Part shown: piece after piece, positions 1 to 9,425 of the stretch
Layout: each line of letters starts with the position of its first letter
Position numbering within the stretch: the first letter of the stretch is position 1
DNA from: Lachnospiraceae bacterium
Lineage (GTDB): Bacteria > Bacillota > Clostridia > Lachnospirales > Lachnospiraceae
NCBI GenBank assembly: GCA_910575275.1
Contig: CAJTEE010000002.1
Location: forward strand, 1 to 64,000
Length of the DNA stretch: 64,000 bases
Direction: 5' to 3'
The notes under the pieces: generated by a model
Seen by the model: the letters and a program-made list of their open reading frames with translations, nothing else
What the model was told of the DNA's origin: nothing
The model's database searches: none
Program-made: the position numbers and the translations under genes

Positions 1-110
1 ACACAAATCTGGAACGACAAAACCATTGGAATCTATGGTTTGTGTTCTGCACGGATTGTGACAAAACGACAAAATAAGGCGTTTCGGGGGTTTGGGTTTC
101 AAATTATTAT

Positions 111-326
111 ATGGCATTTTTCGGACAGGCAATCGACACGCTTTCCCTTCTTGTCATCGCGATGGGCTCCGGGCTCGGCGTATGGGGAGCGATTAACCTG
201 CTTGAAGGATATGGGGCGGATAATCCAGGCTCCAAAAATCAAGGGATCAAGCAGTTAATGAGCGGTGGTGGGATCATCGTGATCGGCATGAAGCTGATCC
301 CTTTGCTCTCCGGGCTGTTCGGTTAA
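111..326 (+). CDS. Maff2 family small membrane protein (VirB2/pilin-like)
   Basis: A 71-residue protein with two hydrophobic stretches (about residues 8-30 and 50-70) around a glycine-rich turn (NLLEGYGxDNPGxKxQGIKQLM), the hallmark of the Maff2 family found in Tn1549/CTn-type conjugative elements. By size, topology and position before the VirB6-like gene it is probably the pilin/VirB2-like component of the mating channel; this role is inferred. The upstream 110 bases show no clear Shine-Dalgarno sequence and no recognisable gene end. The ATG at 111 is chosen because it reproduces the family N terminus (MAFF...). Confidence 0.85.
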   Translation: MAFFGQAIDTLSLLVIAMGSGLGVWGAINLLEGYGADNPGSKNQGIKQLMSGGGIIVIGMKLIPLLSGLFG

Positions 327-336
327 GGAGCCGTCC

Positions 337-1206
337 ATGGAGTATATCCTTGATCAAATTAATCAATGGATCAAACAATTCCTGATCGGCTGCATTAACG
401 GAAATCTCTCCGGACTGTTTGATACGGTAAATGCAAAGGTGGGTGAGATTGCAGCAGATGTAGGAAAAGCGCCGGCAGATTGGAATGCCGGCGTTCTCTC
501 CATGATCCGATCCGTTTCCGACACGGTAATCGTACCGATTGCCGGCATGATCCTTGCATTTGTGCTCACGTATGAATTGATCCAGATGCTAACAGACCGG
601 AATAACCTGCATGACATAGATAGCTGGATTTTCTTTAAATGGGCTTTTAAGTCCTTGATCGCCATCTATCTCTTGACCCATACCTTTGAGATGGTGCTGG
701 CAGTCTTTGACGTGGCGCAGCATGTGGTAGAGGGGAGTGCAGGCGTCATTCATGGAACGACGCAGATAGACGTGACTGCCGCAATCGGCAGTCTCACTGC
801 ATCCTTAGAAGAAATGGAGAATGCAGAGCTGTTTGGCTTGTGTATGGAGACATTGCTGATCCGGTTTACCATGAACATCATGAGCTGGTGCATTTTTATC
901 ATCATTTACGGCCGTATGATTGAAATTTTTTTGTGCTGTTCGATCGGGCCGATTCCGATGGCGACAATGACGAACCGGGACTGGGGGCAGATGGGGCAGA
1001 ATTACATGCGGACCTTGTTTGCCCTCGGTTTCCAGGGGTTTTTGATTCTTGTGTGTGTAGGCATCTATGCGGTATTGGTACAGGCAATTCCCACGGCTGC
1101 TAATCTGCATACAGCGATTTGGACGGTGGCCGGGTATACCGTATTGCTTTGCTTCAGCCTGTTTCAAACAGGAAGCCTTGCAAAAACATTTTTTAATGCC
1201 CATTGA
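337..1206 (+). CDS. VirB6/TrbL-like conjugal transfer membrane protein (CD1112-type)
   Basis: A 289-residue polytopic protein with several membrane segments (around residues 60-85, 105-125, 175-205, 220-255 and 260-285). It directly follows Maff2 and precedes PrgI, the standard order of the Tn1549-type transfer operon. VirB6/TrbL proteins form part of the inner-membrane channel of type IV secretion systems. The start follows the Maff2 stop by 10 bases. A large inner segment rich in charged residues lies between the first helices. Confidence is high for the family, moderate for the detailed role. Confidence 0.85.
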   Translation: MEYILDQINQWIKQFLIGCINGNLSGLFDTVNAKVGEIAADVGKAPADWNAGVLSMIRSVSDTVIVPIAGMILAFVLTYELIQMLTDRNNLHDIDSWIFFKWAFKSLIAIYLLTHTFEMVLAVFDVAQHVVEGSAGVIHGTTQIDVTAAIGSLTASLEEMENAELFGLCMETLLIRFTMNIMSWCIFIIIYGRMIEIFLCCSIGPIPMATMTNRDWGQMGQNYMRTLFALGFQGFLILVCVGIYAVLVQAIPTAANLHTAIWTVAGYTVLLCFSLFQTGSLAKTFFNAH

Positions 1207-1244
1207 TCTGTAAACAAATCTTTTATGAGAAAAAAGGAGGTTTT

Positions 1245-1631
1245 ATGCCCTATGTGACGGTTCCAAAAGATTTATCCCGTGTAAAGGATAAACTCGCCTT
1301 TAATCTGACCAAACGACAGTTCATCTGTTTTTTGACCGCGGGCGGGATCGGACTGCCATTCTATTTAGGTTCTCGCTCCGTGATCGGCGGTGATATGGCC
1401 GCCTTTGGTATGATTGCGAGTATGCTGCCGTGTATGGCCTTCGGCATTTATGAGAAGGATGGGCAGCCGCTTGAAAAGGTTTTATATCATTATATCCGGG
1501 CACGGTTCCTCGTGCCGCGGACCCGGCCCTATCGGACGAACAATCTGTATTCCGCGCTGGAAAGGCAGGCGCGACTGGATCAGGAGGTGATGCGGCTTGA
1601 AACGCAGGACAGGCAGAACGAATGCGTATAA
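1245..1631 (+). CDS. PrgI family conjugation membrane protein
   Basis: A 128-residue protein beginning MPYVTVPKDLSRVKDKLAFNLTKRQ, typical of the PrgI family of Gram-positive conjugation systems. Two adjacent hydrophobic segments (about residues 25-65) follow a short basic N terminus, as in VirB3-like proteins. The reading frame is open from 1203, but the ATG at 1245 is preceded by a strong AAAGGAGG at 1233-1240 and gives the family start. Its 3' end overlaps the VirB4 gene by 35 bases, which suggests translational coupling of PrgI and VirB4. Confidence 0.88.
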   Translation: MPYVTVPKDLSRVKDKLAFNLTKRQFICFLTAGGIGLPFYLGSRSVIGGDMAAFGMIASMLPCMAFGIYEKDGQPLEKVLYHYIRARFLVPRTRPYRTNNLYSALERQARLDQEVMRLETQDRQNECV

Positions 1632-4050
1632 TCCGTTTCCAAAGCTGGTGATTGCAGGGCCCAATGCGGCCCTTACCAGACAGGAGAAAAAACGCCTGGC
1701 CGCTTCGGTAAAAAAGGCCAAGCGGGATGGAAGGATTCCGAGAACCGCCCAAGAGACCATTCCGTATCGGGAGATGTATCCGGATGGGGTCTGTCAGGTG
1801 GAGGAGAAACGATTCTCAAAGACGATACAGTTTTTTGACATCAATTATCAGTTGGCACAACCGGAGGATAAGGAACAGATTTTTGAAAGCTGGTGCAACT
1901 TCTTTAACTACATGGACCCGTCCATGTGGGTACAGCTTTCTTTCCTGAATGAGTATGCCAATCTACAGGACTTTAAACAGTCGATCGCGATCGCGGATAA
2001 GGGGGACGGCTATGATGATGTGCGGCGGGAATACGCCGATATGCTGGCCGGGCAGCTTTCTAAAGGGAATAACGGGCTGGTTAAGAAAAAATATCTGACC
2101 TTCGGAATTGAGGCGGAGGATATAAGAAATGCCAGAATGCGGCTGGAACGGATCGAGGCGGACCTGCGGGGGAGCTTTAAGGCATTGGGGGTCAAGACAC
2201 GTTCCCTCTCCGGATACGAACGTTTGGAGGTGCTTCATGATGCGTTCCATCCGGGCGGCAGGGAAAAGTTTCGTTTCGCATGGGATGGGATCGTAAAGAC
2301 CGGGCTTTCCACAAAGGATTTTATCTGTCCCACATCCTTTGAGTTTCGGGACGGAAAGGTATTTAAGATGGGAAATACATGGGGAGCGGCTTCCTTTGTT
2401 CAAATCCTTGCTCCGGAGCTAAACGACCGGATGTTGGCGGATTTTTTGAACCTGGACAGTGCCCTCCTGGTAAACTTTCACATCAAAGCAGTAGATCAGG
2501 CCGAGGCTGTCAAAACGATCAAGCGGAAGTTAACCGATATAGAAAAGAGTAAGATCGAGGAGCAGAAGAAGGCCGTCCGTTCTGGATATGACATGGATGT
2601 GCTGCCTCCGGATCTGATTACCTATGCGGGAGAAGCAAAAGCACTTTTGGACAATCTGCAATCCCACAATGAGCGGCTTTTTATGGTGACCATGCTGGTG
2701 GTGAATACGGCCGCGACCAGGCAGCAGCTGGAAAACAACGTGTTCCAGGCCGCCGGCATAGCGCAAAAATACAACTGTGCTCTGAAGCGGCTGGACTGGC
2801 AGCAGGAGCAGGGACTGATGAGCAGCATTCCCATCGGAGTCAACCAGATCGAGATTGAGCGGGGCCTGACGACGAGCAGCACGGCAATCTTTATCCCCTT
2901 TACCACGGAGGAGCTTTTTATGGGCGGGGAGGCTCTCTATTATGGAATCAACGCGCTTTCTAGTAACCTCATCATGGCAGACCGCAAACGACTTAAAAAC
3001 GCGAACGGGCTTTTTTTAGGAGTGCCCGGTTCCGGAAAGAGTTTTTCGGCCAAGCGGGAGATTGCCAACGCTTTCCTGATTACGGATGACGATGTGATTA
3101 TCACGGACCCGGAGGCAGAGTACGCCCCTCTTGTCAATCGCTTAGGCGGGCAGGTGGTAAAGCTTTCCCCGGTATCCAGGCAATATGTAAATCCGATGGA
3201 CATCAATCCCGATTATTCCGATGAAGAAGATCCGCTGACCTTAAAAAGCGATTTTATCCTTTCCTTATGTGAGCTGATCGTTGCCAATAAGGACGGGCTG
3301 CATCCGGTGGAAAAGACGGTGATCGACCGCTGTACGAGACTGGTCTATCAGGACTATATGGCAGATCCGGCTCCGGAGAAGATGCCGGTGCTGGGAGATT
3401 TACACAGGCTCTTAAAAGAGCAGCCGGAACCGGAGGCAGCCCGGCTTGCGACTGCGCTCGAAATCTATGTAACGGGCTCCCTGAACGCGTTTAACCATCA
3501 TACCAATGTGAACTTAAACAACCGCCTTGTGTGCTATGACATCAAGGAGTTGGGGAAAGCATTAAAAAAGATTGCCATGCTGGTACTTCAGGACCAGGTA
3601 TGGAACCGTGTCACGATCAACCGGGCCGCCCATAAGACGACATGGTTTTATCAGGACGAATTTCACTTGATGTTAAAGGACGAGCAGACGGCCGCCTATT
3701 CGGTGGAGATCTGGAAGCGGTTTCGAAAATGGGGAGGGATTCCCAGCGGCCTTACCCAGAATGTCAAAGATCTGCTTGCGAGCCGGGAAATCGAAAACAT
3801 TTTTGAGAACAGCGACTTTATCTATATGCTTTCCCAGGCTGCCGGCGACAGGCAGATCCTTGCAAAACAGTTGGGGATTTCTCCGACACAGTTGTCCTAT
3901 GTTACGCATAGCAATCCTGGAGAGGGTCTTTTATTCTATGGAAATACCATTATCCCGTTTGTGGATCACTTCCCCCATAACACGGAGCTGTACCGTATCA
4001 TGACGACAAAGCCCGGGGAAGGAACGAAAGAGGCACCCCATGAAAGATAA
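1597..4050 (+). CDS. VirB4-like conjugation ATPase (CD1110-type)
   Basis: An 817-residue ATPase that energises the type IV secretion machine at the inner membrane. Walker A is GVPGSGKS at residues 475-482 and the Walker B region is WFYQDEFH near residues 682-690; the N-terminal half is the VirB4 domain. The start is a TTG at 1597, supported by AGGAGGTG at 1582-1589 and by the lack of a better in-frame codon. The first codons lie inside prgI. Its end overlaps the NlpC/P60 gene by 11 bases. Length and motifs fit an intact enzyme. Confidence 0.93.
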   Translation: MKRRTGRTNAYNPFPKLVIAGPNAALTRQEKKRLAASVKKAKRDGRIPRTAQETIPYREMYPDGVCQVEEKRFSKTIQFFDINYQLAQPEDKEQIFESWCNFFNYMDPSMWVQLSFLNEYANLQDFKQSIAIADKGDGYDDVRREYADMLAGQLSKGNNGLVKKKYLTFGIEAEDIRNARMRLERIEADLRGSFKALGVKTRSLSGYERLEVLHDAFHPGGREKFRFAWDGIVKTGLSTKDFICPTSFEFRDGKVFKMGNTWGAASFVQILAPELNDRMLADFLNLDSALLVNFHIKAVDQAEAVKTIKRKLTDIEKSKIEEQKKAVRSGYDMDVLPPDLITYAGEAKALLDNLQSHNERLFMVTMLVVNTAATRQQLENNVFQAAGIAQKYNCALKRLDWQQEQGLMSSIPIGVNQIEIERGLTTSSTAIFIPFTTEELFMGGEALYYGINALSSNLIMADRKRLKNANGLFLGVPGSGKSFSAKREIANAFLITDDDVIITDPEAEYAPLVNRLGGQVVKLSPVSRQYVNPMDINPDYSDEEDPLTLKSDFILSLCELIVANKDGLHPVEKTVIDRCTRLVYQDYMADPAPEKMPVLGDLHRLLKEQPEPEAARLATALEIYVTGSLNAFNHHTNVNLNNRLVCYDIKELGKALKKIAMLVLQDQVWNRVTINRAAHKTTWFYQDEFHLMLKDEQTAAYSVEIWKRFRKWGGIPSGLTQNVKDLLASREIENIFENSDFIYMLSQAAGDRQILAKQLGISPTQLSYVTHSNPGEGLLFYGNTIIPFVDHFPHNTELYRIMTTKPGEGTKEAPHER

Positions 4051-5248
4051 AAAGGAACAGCAGAAACGAAGAATCAAACAACGGTATGCCAGAGAGCTTA
4101 GAGAAACAAGGAGACAGGCAGAAAGCGCAGCAGTTGGAGCGAGTCAGGCAACAGATGTTATCCGGGATACCATTCAGGCAGGTTCGTCTTTTTGGACAGG
4201 CCACAAAGGAGTTTTGATCGCGCTGGGAGGTTTTGCCCTGCTTTTTGTGTTGGTCGTATCGCTGTTGTCTTCTTGTTCCGTTCTATTCGAGAGTGGGGCG
4301 GGAGCTTTGCTGTCCGGTACATATACCGCAAACGATCAAGACATTTTGGGAGCCGATGGAGACTACGCGCGGATAGAAGCGGACCTGCAGGCTGAAATTG
4401 CAAACATGGAAAGTACCCATCCCGGTTATGATGAATATCGCTACAACGTAGATGAGATCAACCATAATCCGCATGAGCTAATCAGCTATCTGACGGTCCG
4501 GTATGAGGATTTTACCCAGGCAGAGATACAAGAAGTCCTGCGTTGCGTTTTCGGAAACCAATATGTCCTTACCCTCACAGAGGAGGTACAGATCCGATAT
4601 AAAACCGTGACGACTACAAGCACAGACCCGGAAACCGGAGAGAGCATCATGGATACGGAGGAGATTCCCTATGAGTACCATATCCTGCATGTAACATTGA
4701 AAAACAGGGGGCTGGAGGCGACGGTATTTCCGGAGTTAACGCCAAAGGAACAGGAACGATACCGGCTTCTGTTACAGGTACAGGGATTAAAACCTTATCT
4801 GTTTGGGGAGGACATCTATGCCAATCCGAGCGAAGGAGGAACGTATGAGATACCGGGAGAAGCCCTTTCCGACCCTTCGTTTGCGGCATTGATCGCGGAA
4901 GCGGAGAAGTATCTGGGATACCCTTACGTCTGGGGCGGCAGTTCTCCGTCTACATCTTTTGACTGTTCGGGATTTGTATGCTGGGTATTTACGGCAAGCG
5001 GCGTCTGCAACATGCCCCGGACGACGGCTCAGGGGATTTATAATCAATGTACCAGAATATCTCCATCGGAAGCAAAGCCAGGGGATATTATTTTTTTTAC
5101 CGGAACCTACAACAGCCCGGGGCCGGTATCGCATGTCGGAATCTATGTGGGGAACGGCAGGATGATCCATGCCGGTTCCCCGATCCAGTATGCGGACATA
5201 AATTCGAACTATTGGAAACGACATTTTTATGCATATGGCCGTCCGTAA
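4040..5248 (+). CDS. Membrane-anchored NlpC/P60 (C40) peptidase, CD1108-type conjugation hydrolase
   Basis: A 402-residue protein with a charged cytoplasmic N terminus, one membrane helix (about residues 56-77) and a C-terminal NlpC/P60 domain (about 285-402). The putative catalytic cysteine is C309 in DCSGFV and the histidine is H365 in SHVGIYVG. Such enzymes cut peptidoglycan peptide bridges so the mating channel can cross the wall. The lysozyme domain found in some relatives (the Tn916 type) is not recognisable in the 80-285 stretch, which looks like a linker/assembly domain. The ATG overlaps the VirB4 end. Confidence 0.88.
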   Translation: MKDKKEQQKRRIKQRYARELRETRRQAESAAVGASQATDVIRDTIQAGSSFWTGHKGVLIALGGFALLFVLVVSLLSSCSVLFESGAGALLSGTYTANDQDILGADGDYARIEADLQAEIANMESTHPGYDEYRYNVDEINHNPHELISYLTVRYEDFTQAEIQEVLRCVFGNQYVLTLTEEVQIRYKTVTTTSTDPETGESIMDTEEIPYEYHILHVTLKNRGLEATVFPELTPKEQERYRLLLQVQGLKPYLFGEDIYANPSEGGTYEIPGEALSDPSFAALIAEAEKYLGYPYVWGGSSPSTSFDCSGFVCWVFTASGVCNMPRTTAQGIYNQCTRISPSEAKPGDIIFFTGTYNSPGPVSHVGIYVGNGRMIHAGSPIQYADINSNYWKRHFYAYGRP

Positions 5249-5268
5249 TGCGGCCGGAAGGAGACAAG

Positions 5269-5526
5269 TTGGCATTTACAAAACTTGAAAAAATTGAACA
5301 GGAGCTTGCCAGGGCCAGGGATAAACTGTCCGTGTGGCAGAGGAAAGTGCGAGACCTGGAACAGCGAAAGCAGGAGGAAGAAAATACTCGGATCGTGGGT
5401 ATGGTGCGGGCTGTGAAGCTGACTCCCTCCCAGCTCGCAGAGCTTTTAAAGCAACCAGGAATATTTTCGCTCCCTGATCCGGACGAACCAGAAAAAGAAA
5501 AGGAGGATCGTAAAAATGAGAAATAG
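5269..5526 (+). CDS. DUF4315 family small coiled-coil protein
   Basis: An 85-residue, mostly helical charged protein with a leucine/glutamate-rich coiled coil (residues 3-45) followed by the motif IVGMVRAVKLTPSQLAELL typical of DUF4315 proteins of this element family. Two starts are possible. An ATG at 5248 overlaps the preceding stop by one base; a TTG at 5269 is preceded by GGAAGGAG (5255-5262). The second matches the family N terminus and is preferred. Function unknown. It overlaps the next gene by 11 bases, within the transfer operon. Confidence 0.75.
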   Translation: MAFTKLEKIEQELARARDKLSVWQRKVRDLEQRKQEEENTRIVGMVRAVKLTPSQLAELLKQPGIFSLPDPDEPEKEKEDRKNEK

Positions 5527-6238
5527 ACTGCGCAGAATAGCGGCAATGCTTGTGATGTTTGCCTGCATGGGAGGCTGCTCTGTGGCTGCCTATGCGGGAG
5601 GGCCGGATTATGAGGAGCCCAAAGTGGCCGTAACGGAGAATCCCATGAAGGAAAAGGAATCTTCGCCCCTGACTCCGGAGGGAACCGGGACAGTTCTTGA
5701 TAACGTGATAGATGAAGACGGTAAGGAATTTTATACGATTATGACTCCGGATGAGCATATCTTTTTTCTTGTCATTGACAAGCAGAGAGAGGCAGAGAAT
5801 GTATATTTCCTTGATTCCGTGACAGAAAAGGACTTGCTTTCTCTGATCGGGGAGAACGCAGCAGAGACGGTAGAATTGGAAAAACCGAAGGCTGAGCCAT
5901 GTAGATGCAAGGTTCTTTGCGAAGCCGGAGAAGTCGATACAGCTTGTCCCGTGTGCCTGCTTGACCGAAAACAATGCAAGGGGGAGACAAGAGCCGCGGA
6001 CGCAGAAAGTCCCAAACCGGAAACGGTCAAAAGAGATAGAAAAGGCAGCGCCGGCGCGGTGATCCTGATTGCAGTCGCAGCGTTGGCCGCCGGAGGAGCC
6101 GGGTATTATTTTAAAATTTTAAAACCGAGGAGGGAGTTGGATGCAGCGGATGATTTTGATGATATCGAATTTTTAGACGGGCCGGAGGAAGATGAATCGG
6201 CTGAGGATGAGGCCGACGGAGAGGGGCGTGAAGAATGA
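5516..6238 (+). CDS. DUF4366 (CD1107-type) secreted/membrane transfer protein
   Basis: A 240-residue protein with an N-terminal signal peptide (about residues 1-27, ending near AYA), an extracellular domain with the conserved TVLDNV...FYTIMTPDEHIFFLVIDKQ block, a cysteine cluster (CRCKVLCEAGEVDTACPVC), and a C-terminal membrane helix (about 178-200). A strongly acidic cytoplasmic tail follows. This layout is diagnostic of DUF4366 proteins, which always sit in the transfer operon of these elements. It probably supports the mating channel; the precise role is unknown. It overlaps the ParB start by 4 bases (ATGA). Confidence 0.82.
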   Translation: MRNRLRRIAAMLVMFACMGGCSVAAYAGGPDYEEPKVAVTENPMKEKESSPLTPEGTGTVLDNVIDEDGKEFYTIMTPDEHIFFLVIDKQREAENVYFLDSVTEKDLLSLIGENAAETVELEKPKAEPCRCKVLCEAGEVDTACPVCLLDRKQCKGETRAADAESPKPETVKRDRKGSAGAVILIAVAALAAGGAGYYFKILKPRRELDAADDFDDIEFLDGPEEDESAEDEADGEGREE

Positions 6239-7119
6239 CCAATGCGACGGAGGGAGATCACAGGCAGGAGGTGGTCACGGAGCTCCGCCTGACAGAGATG
6301 CATCCCTTTAAAGGGCACCCCTTTCAGGTAAAAGAGGATGAGGCCATGCTGGAGACAGCGGAAAGCATCCGTGAGGTCGGAGTACTTGTCCCTGCAATCG
6401 TCCGTCCGCTTGCAGAAGGCGGCTATGAGATTCTTGCCGGGCACCGGCGCCATCGGGCCAGTGAATTGGCGGGAAAGGAGACGATGCCAGCCGTGATACG
6501 GGAGTTAGACGACGATACCGCCATGATCCTTTTGGTGGACAGCAATCTTCAGCGTGAAAGCCTGCTCCCGAGTGAGCGGGCTTTTGCTTATAAAATGAAG
6601 CTGGAAGCGCTAAAACGGCAGGCAGGTCGCCCGGCGAAAGAAAATGGTTCCCCGTTGGGGAACCATTTTGAAAAGAAGTCCAGTGAACTGTTAGCCGAGC
6701 AAACAGGACAGAGCAAAAACCAAATTTTTCGCTTTGTCCGTCTGACAGAACTGATCCCGCCTATGTTAAAGATGGTGGACGAGAAGAAGATAGGGTTTCA
6801 ATCGGCCTATGAACTTTCCTTCCTGACAAAGGAGGAGCAGGAAAAGCTGTTTGAGATGATGGGATATGAACAGTCCACTCCCTCTATCTCCCAGGCGCAG
6901 CGGATGAAACAATACAGCCGCGAGGGAAGTCTGACAGAGGAGAAGATGCTTGCCATTCTGTCGGAGGAAAAGAGACACGATCTGGATAAAATCACATTTA
7001 CATCGGACAGGCTCCGGAAATATTTCCCAAAGAGCTATACTCCGAAAAGGATGGAGGAGGTCATCATTAAGCTGTTGGAACAATGGCAGAGGAGGCGCTG
7101 GCAGCAGCATGAGCGATAA
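6235..7119 (+). CDS. ParB/Spo0J-type partition protein
   Basis: A 294-residue protein with the ParB N-terminal nuclease-like domain (residues 15-105, including LAGHRRHRASELAGK and NLQRESLLPSERAFAYKMK), a KorB/HTH-type middle domain (about 110-200) and a basic C terminus. ParB proteins of these elements are thought to help stable inheritance or regulate transfer; no ParA partner lies in the window. Start and stop overlaps place it in the operon. A perfect 13-bp inverted repeat lies inside the gene at 6641-6669 (see findings). Confidence 0.88.
   Translation: MTNATEGDHRQEVVTELRLTEMHPFKGHPFQVKEDEAMLETAESIREVGVLVPAIVRPLAEGGYEILAGHRRHRASELAGKETMPAVIRELDDDTAMILLVDSNLQRESLLPSERAFAYKMKLEALKRQAGRPAKENGSPLGNHFEKKSSELLAEQTGQSKNQIFRFVRLTELIPPMLKMVDEKKIGFQSAYELSFLTKEEQEKLFEMMGYEQSTPSISQAQRMKQYSREGSLTEEKMLAILSEEKRHDLDKITFTSDRLRKYFPKSYTPKRMEEVIIKLLEQWQRRRWQQHER
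6641..6669 (+). repeat. Perfect hairpin inside the parB coding sequence
   Basis: AAAATGGTTCCCC (6641-6653) is followed, after GTT, by its exact reverse complement (6657-6669). It encodes residues ENGSPLGNHF in a variable region between the ParB nuclease domain and the HTH. It could be an internal operator, an mRNA structure or a small inserted palindrome. Confidence 0.7.
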
Positions 7120-7143
7120 AAAGGAGGAGGGAGTAAGGAAGGA

Positions 7144-7338
7144 ATGCCGTATTTTACAGAAAATCCGTTCGAACGTATGATGCAGCAGAAACCGATGGGC
7201 CGGCCGGAGGCCGGTTCTTTAAAGCTGCCCCCTGACCATTTTTGCTATGGATGTTCCAGCTATAGAAAGATCTGCTTTGGAATTTGTCACCGTAAACTGA
7301 AGCGATGGCGGAAAGAAAAGAAGGGGGAATGCGAATGA
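7144..7338 (+). CDS. Small cysteine-rich protein of unknown function
   Basis: A 64-residue ORF between parB and topB, starting at an ATG just after AAGGA and ending in an ATGA overlap with topB. The middle contains CYGCSSYRKICFGICH, five cysteines plus a histidine that could bind a metal, and the C terminus is very basic (KLKRWRKEKK). I do not recognise a named family. The tight packing in the operon supports it being real. Confidence 0.6.
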   Translation: MPYFTENPFERMMQQKPMGRPEAGSLKLPPDHFCYGCSSYRKICFGICHRKLKRWRKEKKGECE

Positions 7339-9425
7339 AGTTGGTGATTGCGGAAAAAGCCTCCGTAGCGAATTCGGTCGCCGCTGTCCTGGGAGCTGGA
7401 ATCCGTAAAAAAGGGTATCTGGAGGGAGGCGGTTTTCTTGTTTCCTGGTGTGTGGGGCATCTGATACGGCTGGCGGATGCAGCCGCTTATGGGGAGCAGT
7501 ATAAAAACTGGCAGCTTGAGACCCTGCCGATTCTGCCGGTAAAGTGGAGCTATCGGGTGGCCGACGGAAAAGAAAAACAGTTTCAAGTTTTAAAAGAGCT
7601 CATGAACCGCATGGATGTGGAAGGGGTAATCAATGCCTGTGATGCCGGCCGTGAAGGAGAACTGATCTTCCGTCTGGTGTATGAACAGGCAGGTTGTAAA
7701 AAGCCGGTGGAGCGACTGTGGATTTCCTCGATGGAGGATTCGGCGATCCGGGAGGGCCTTTCGCATCTTCGCCCCACAGCCGAGTATGACAGGCTTTATG
7801 AGGCGGCCTTATGCCGGTCACGGGCCGATTGGCTGGTTGGTATGAATGCGACGCGTCTGTTCTCCTGTCTGTATCACCGCACCTTAAATATCGGACGGGT
7901 CATGACACCGACGTTGGCGCTGCTTGTAAAAAGGGAGGCAGATATCTATACATTTAAGCCTGCTGCCTTTTATAGGATTATTCTGACGCTCCCGGGAATG
8001 ACGGTCAAGGGGAAAACGATGCAGGATCGGGCGCAGGCCAAAGAGCTGGAGGCGGCTTGTAGGGCGGCAGACTGCGTGTATGTGGAAACGATCGAAAAAA
8101 AGGAGAGGGAGGAGAGGCCGCCGGCCTTATACGATCTGACGACGCTACAGAGGGAGGCAAACCGATTTTTAGGGTTTACGGCCCAACAGACTTTGGATTA
8201 TCTGCAAGCCTTGTATGAAAAACGGCTATGCACCTATCCCCGCACGGATAGCCGGTTTTTGACCTCTGATATGGCAAAAGACCTCCCTGATCTGGTGCAG
8301 ACAGCAGCGGCGGCGATACAGATATCGAAAGATGCCCCGTTTCCCTGTAATGCGGTGCAGGTCGTCTGTGACAGGAAGGTGAGCGATCATCATGCGCTCC
8401 TTCCTACCATGGGTCTTCAGAAAGCGGACCTTGGTGCACTGCCAGGAGGGGAGCGCGCCCTTCTACGGCTGCTCATAGTGCGGCTTTTATGCGCAGTGGG
8501 GCAGCCTTATCAATACGCAGAAACAACCGTATCGGTCAAGTGCGCCGGCCACATATTTCAGGCAAAGAAAGAGGAAATCATACAGCCTGGCTGGCGGGAG
8601 TCGGAGGGGAGCTTCTGGGGGCAGTCAAAAGGAAAAGAGAAACCGATTCGGGAGGACAACAAAGCCCTTGTGTTGTCCGAAGGACAAACCTGCAGCGTGA
8701 TCGCTGTCGAAGTCAAAGAGGGGGAAACGACTCCTCCGCTCCATTTTACAGAAGATACCCTTCTGGCTGCCATGGAGACAGCGGGAGATATGCCCTACGA
8801 TGCAGAGAGAAAAGGACTTGGCACGCCTGCCACGCGCGCCGGTATTTTAGAAAAGCTGATTCGATCCGGATTTGCAGAGCGCAGACAGAAGGAGGGAAGA
8901 ACCTATTTGCTTCCAACAAAAAAGGGATTGGCCTTAGCCGGAATGCTGCCGGAAACTATCCAGTCTCCTGCTATGACGGCCGAATGGGAGCATCAACTAA
9001 AGGAGATTGAGCATGGTACGGCGGCTTCGGAATCGTTTATGCGGCAGATCGAAGCGATGTTAAAGGAGCTGATCCAGACTTACCGACTGACACAGACGGA
9101 TACGTCTCTTTTCCCAAGCGACCGGGCGACTGTCGGAACGTGTCCTCGATGCGGCGGCTCTGTGGTTGAGATAAAAAAGGGATTCGTGTGTGAAAAACGG
9201 AGCTGTGGTTTTGCGCTTTGGAAGGGAAACCGATTTTTCACGGCAAAGAAGAAGGAACTTACAAAAGAGCTGGCGGCAGCACTTCTGAAAGACGGGAAGG
9301 CAAAGCTCCCCGGATGCTACTCGGAAAAGACCGGGAAGCTTTATGATGCCGTTGCGGTTCTGAACGACGATGGCGGACAGTACGTGAATTTAAAGCTGGA
9401 ATTTGAAGGAGGAAAAGGCAAATGA
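7335..9425 (+). CDS. topB: DNA topoisomerase III (type IA)
   Basis: A 696-residue type IA topoisomerase. It has a Toprim domain at the N terminus (KLVIAEKASVA ... INACDAGREGELIF, the acidic DxGxE site near residue 100), the catalytic tyrosine Y301 in YPRTDSRFL, and a C-terminal zinc-ribbon-like segment (CPRCGG from residue 603, CEKRSCG). Conjugative elements of this family carry their own TopB, probably to resolve DNA during transfer or replication. The frame is open from 7305, but the ATG at 7335 overlaps the upstream stop (ATGA) and is preceded by AAGGGGGA. Confidence 0.95.
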   Translation: MKLVIAEKASVANSVAAVLGAGIRKKGYLEGGGFLVSWCVGHLIRLADAAAYGEQYKNWQLETLPILPVKWSYRVADGKEKQFQVLKELMNRMDVEGVINACDAGREGELIFRLVYEQAGCKKPVERLWISSMEDSAIREGLSHLRPTAEYDRLYEAALCRSRADWLVGMNATRLFSCLYHRTLNIGRVMTPTLALLVKREADIYTFKPAAFYRIILTLPGMTVKGKTMQDRAQAKELEAACRAADCVYVETIEKKEREERPPALYDLTTLQREANRFLGFTAQQTLDYLQALYEKRLCTYPRTDSRFLTSDMAKDLPDLVQTAAAAIQISKDAPFPCNAVQVVCDRKVSDHHALLPTMGLQKADLGALPGGERALLRLLIVRLLCAVGQPYQYAETTVSVKCAGHIFQAKKEEIIQPGWRESEGSFWGQSKGKEKPIREDNKALVLSEGQTCSVIAVEVKEGETTPPLHFTEDTLLAAMETAGDMPYDAERKGLGTPATRAGILEKLIRSGFAERRQKEGRTYLLPTKKGLALAGMLPETIQSPAMTAEWEHQLKEIEHGTAASESFMRQIEAMLKELIQTYRLTQTDTSLFPSDRATVGTCPRCGGSVVEIKKGFVCEKRSCGFALWKGNRFFTAKKKELTKELAAALLKDGKAKLPGCYSEKTGKLYDAVAVLNDDGGQYVNLKLEFEGGKGK

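Noticed and set aside
1-75. ACGACAA copies near the window start as a left attachment site of the conjugative element
   Set aside because: The motif is short, and the VirD4-type gene expected upstream of Maff2 means the left end should lie outside the window.
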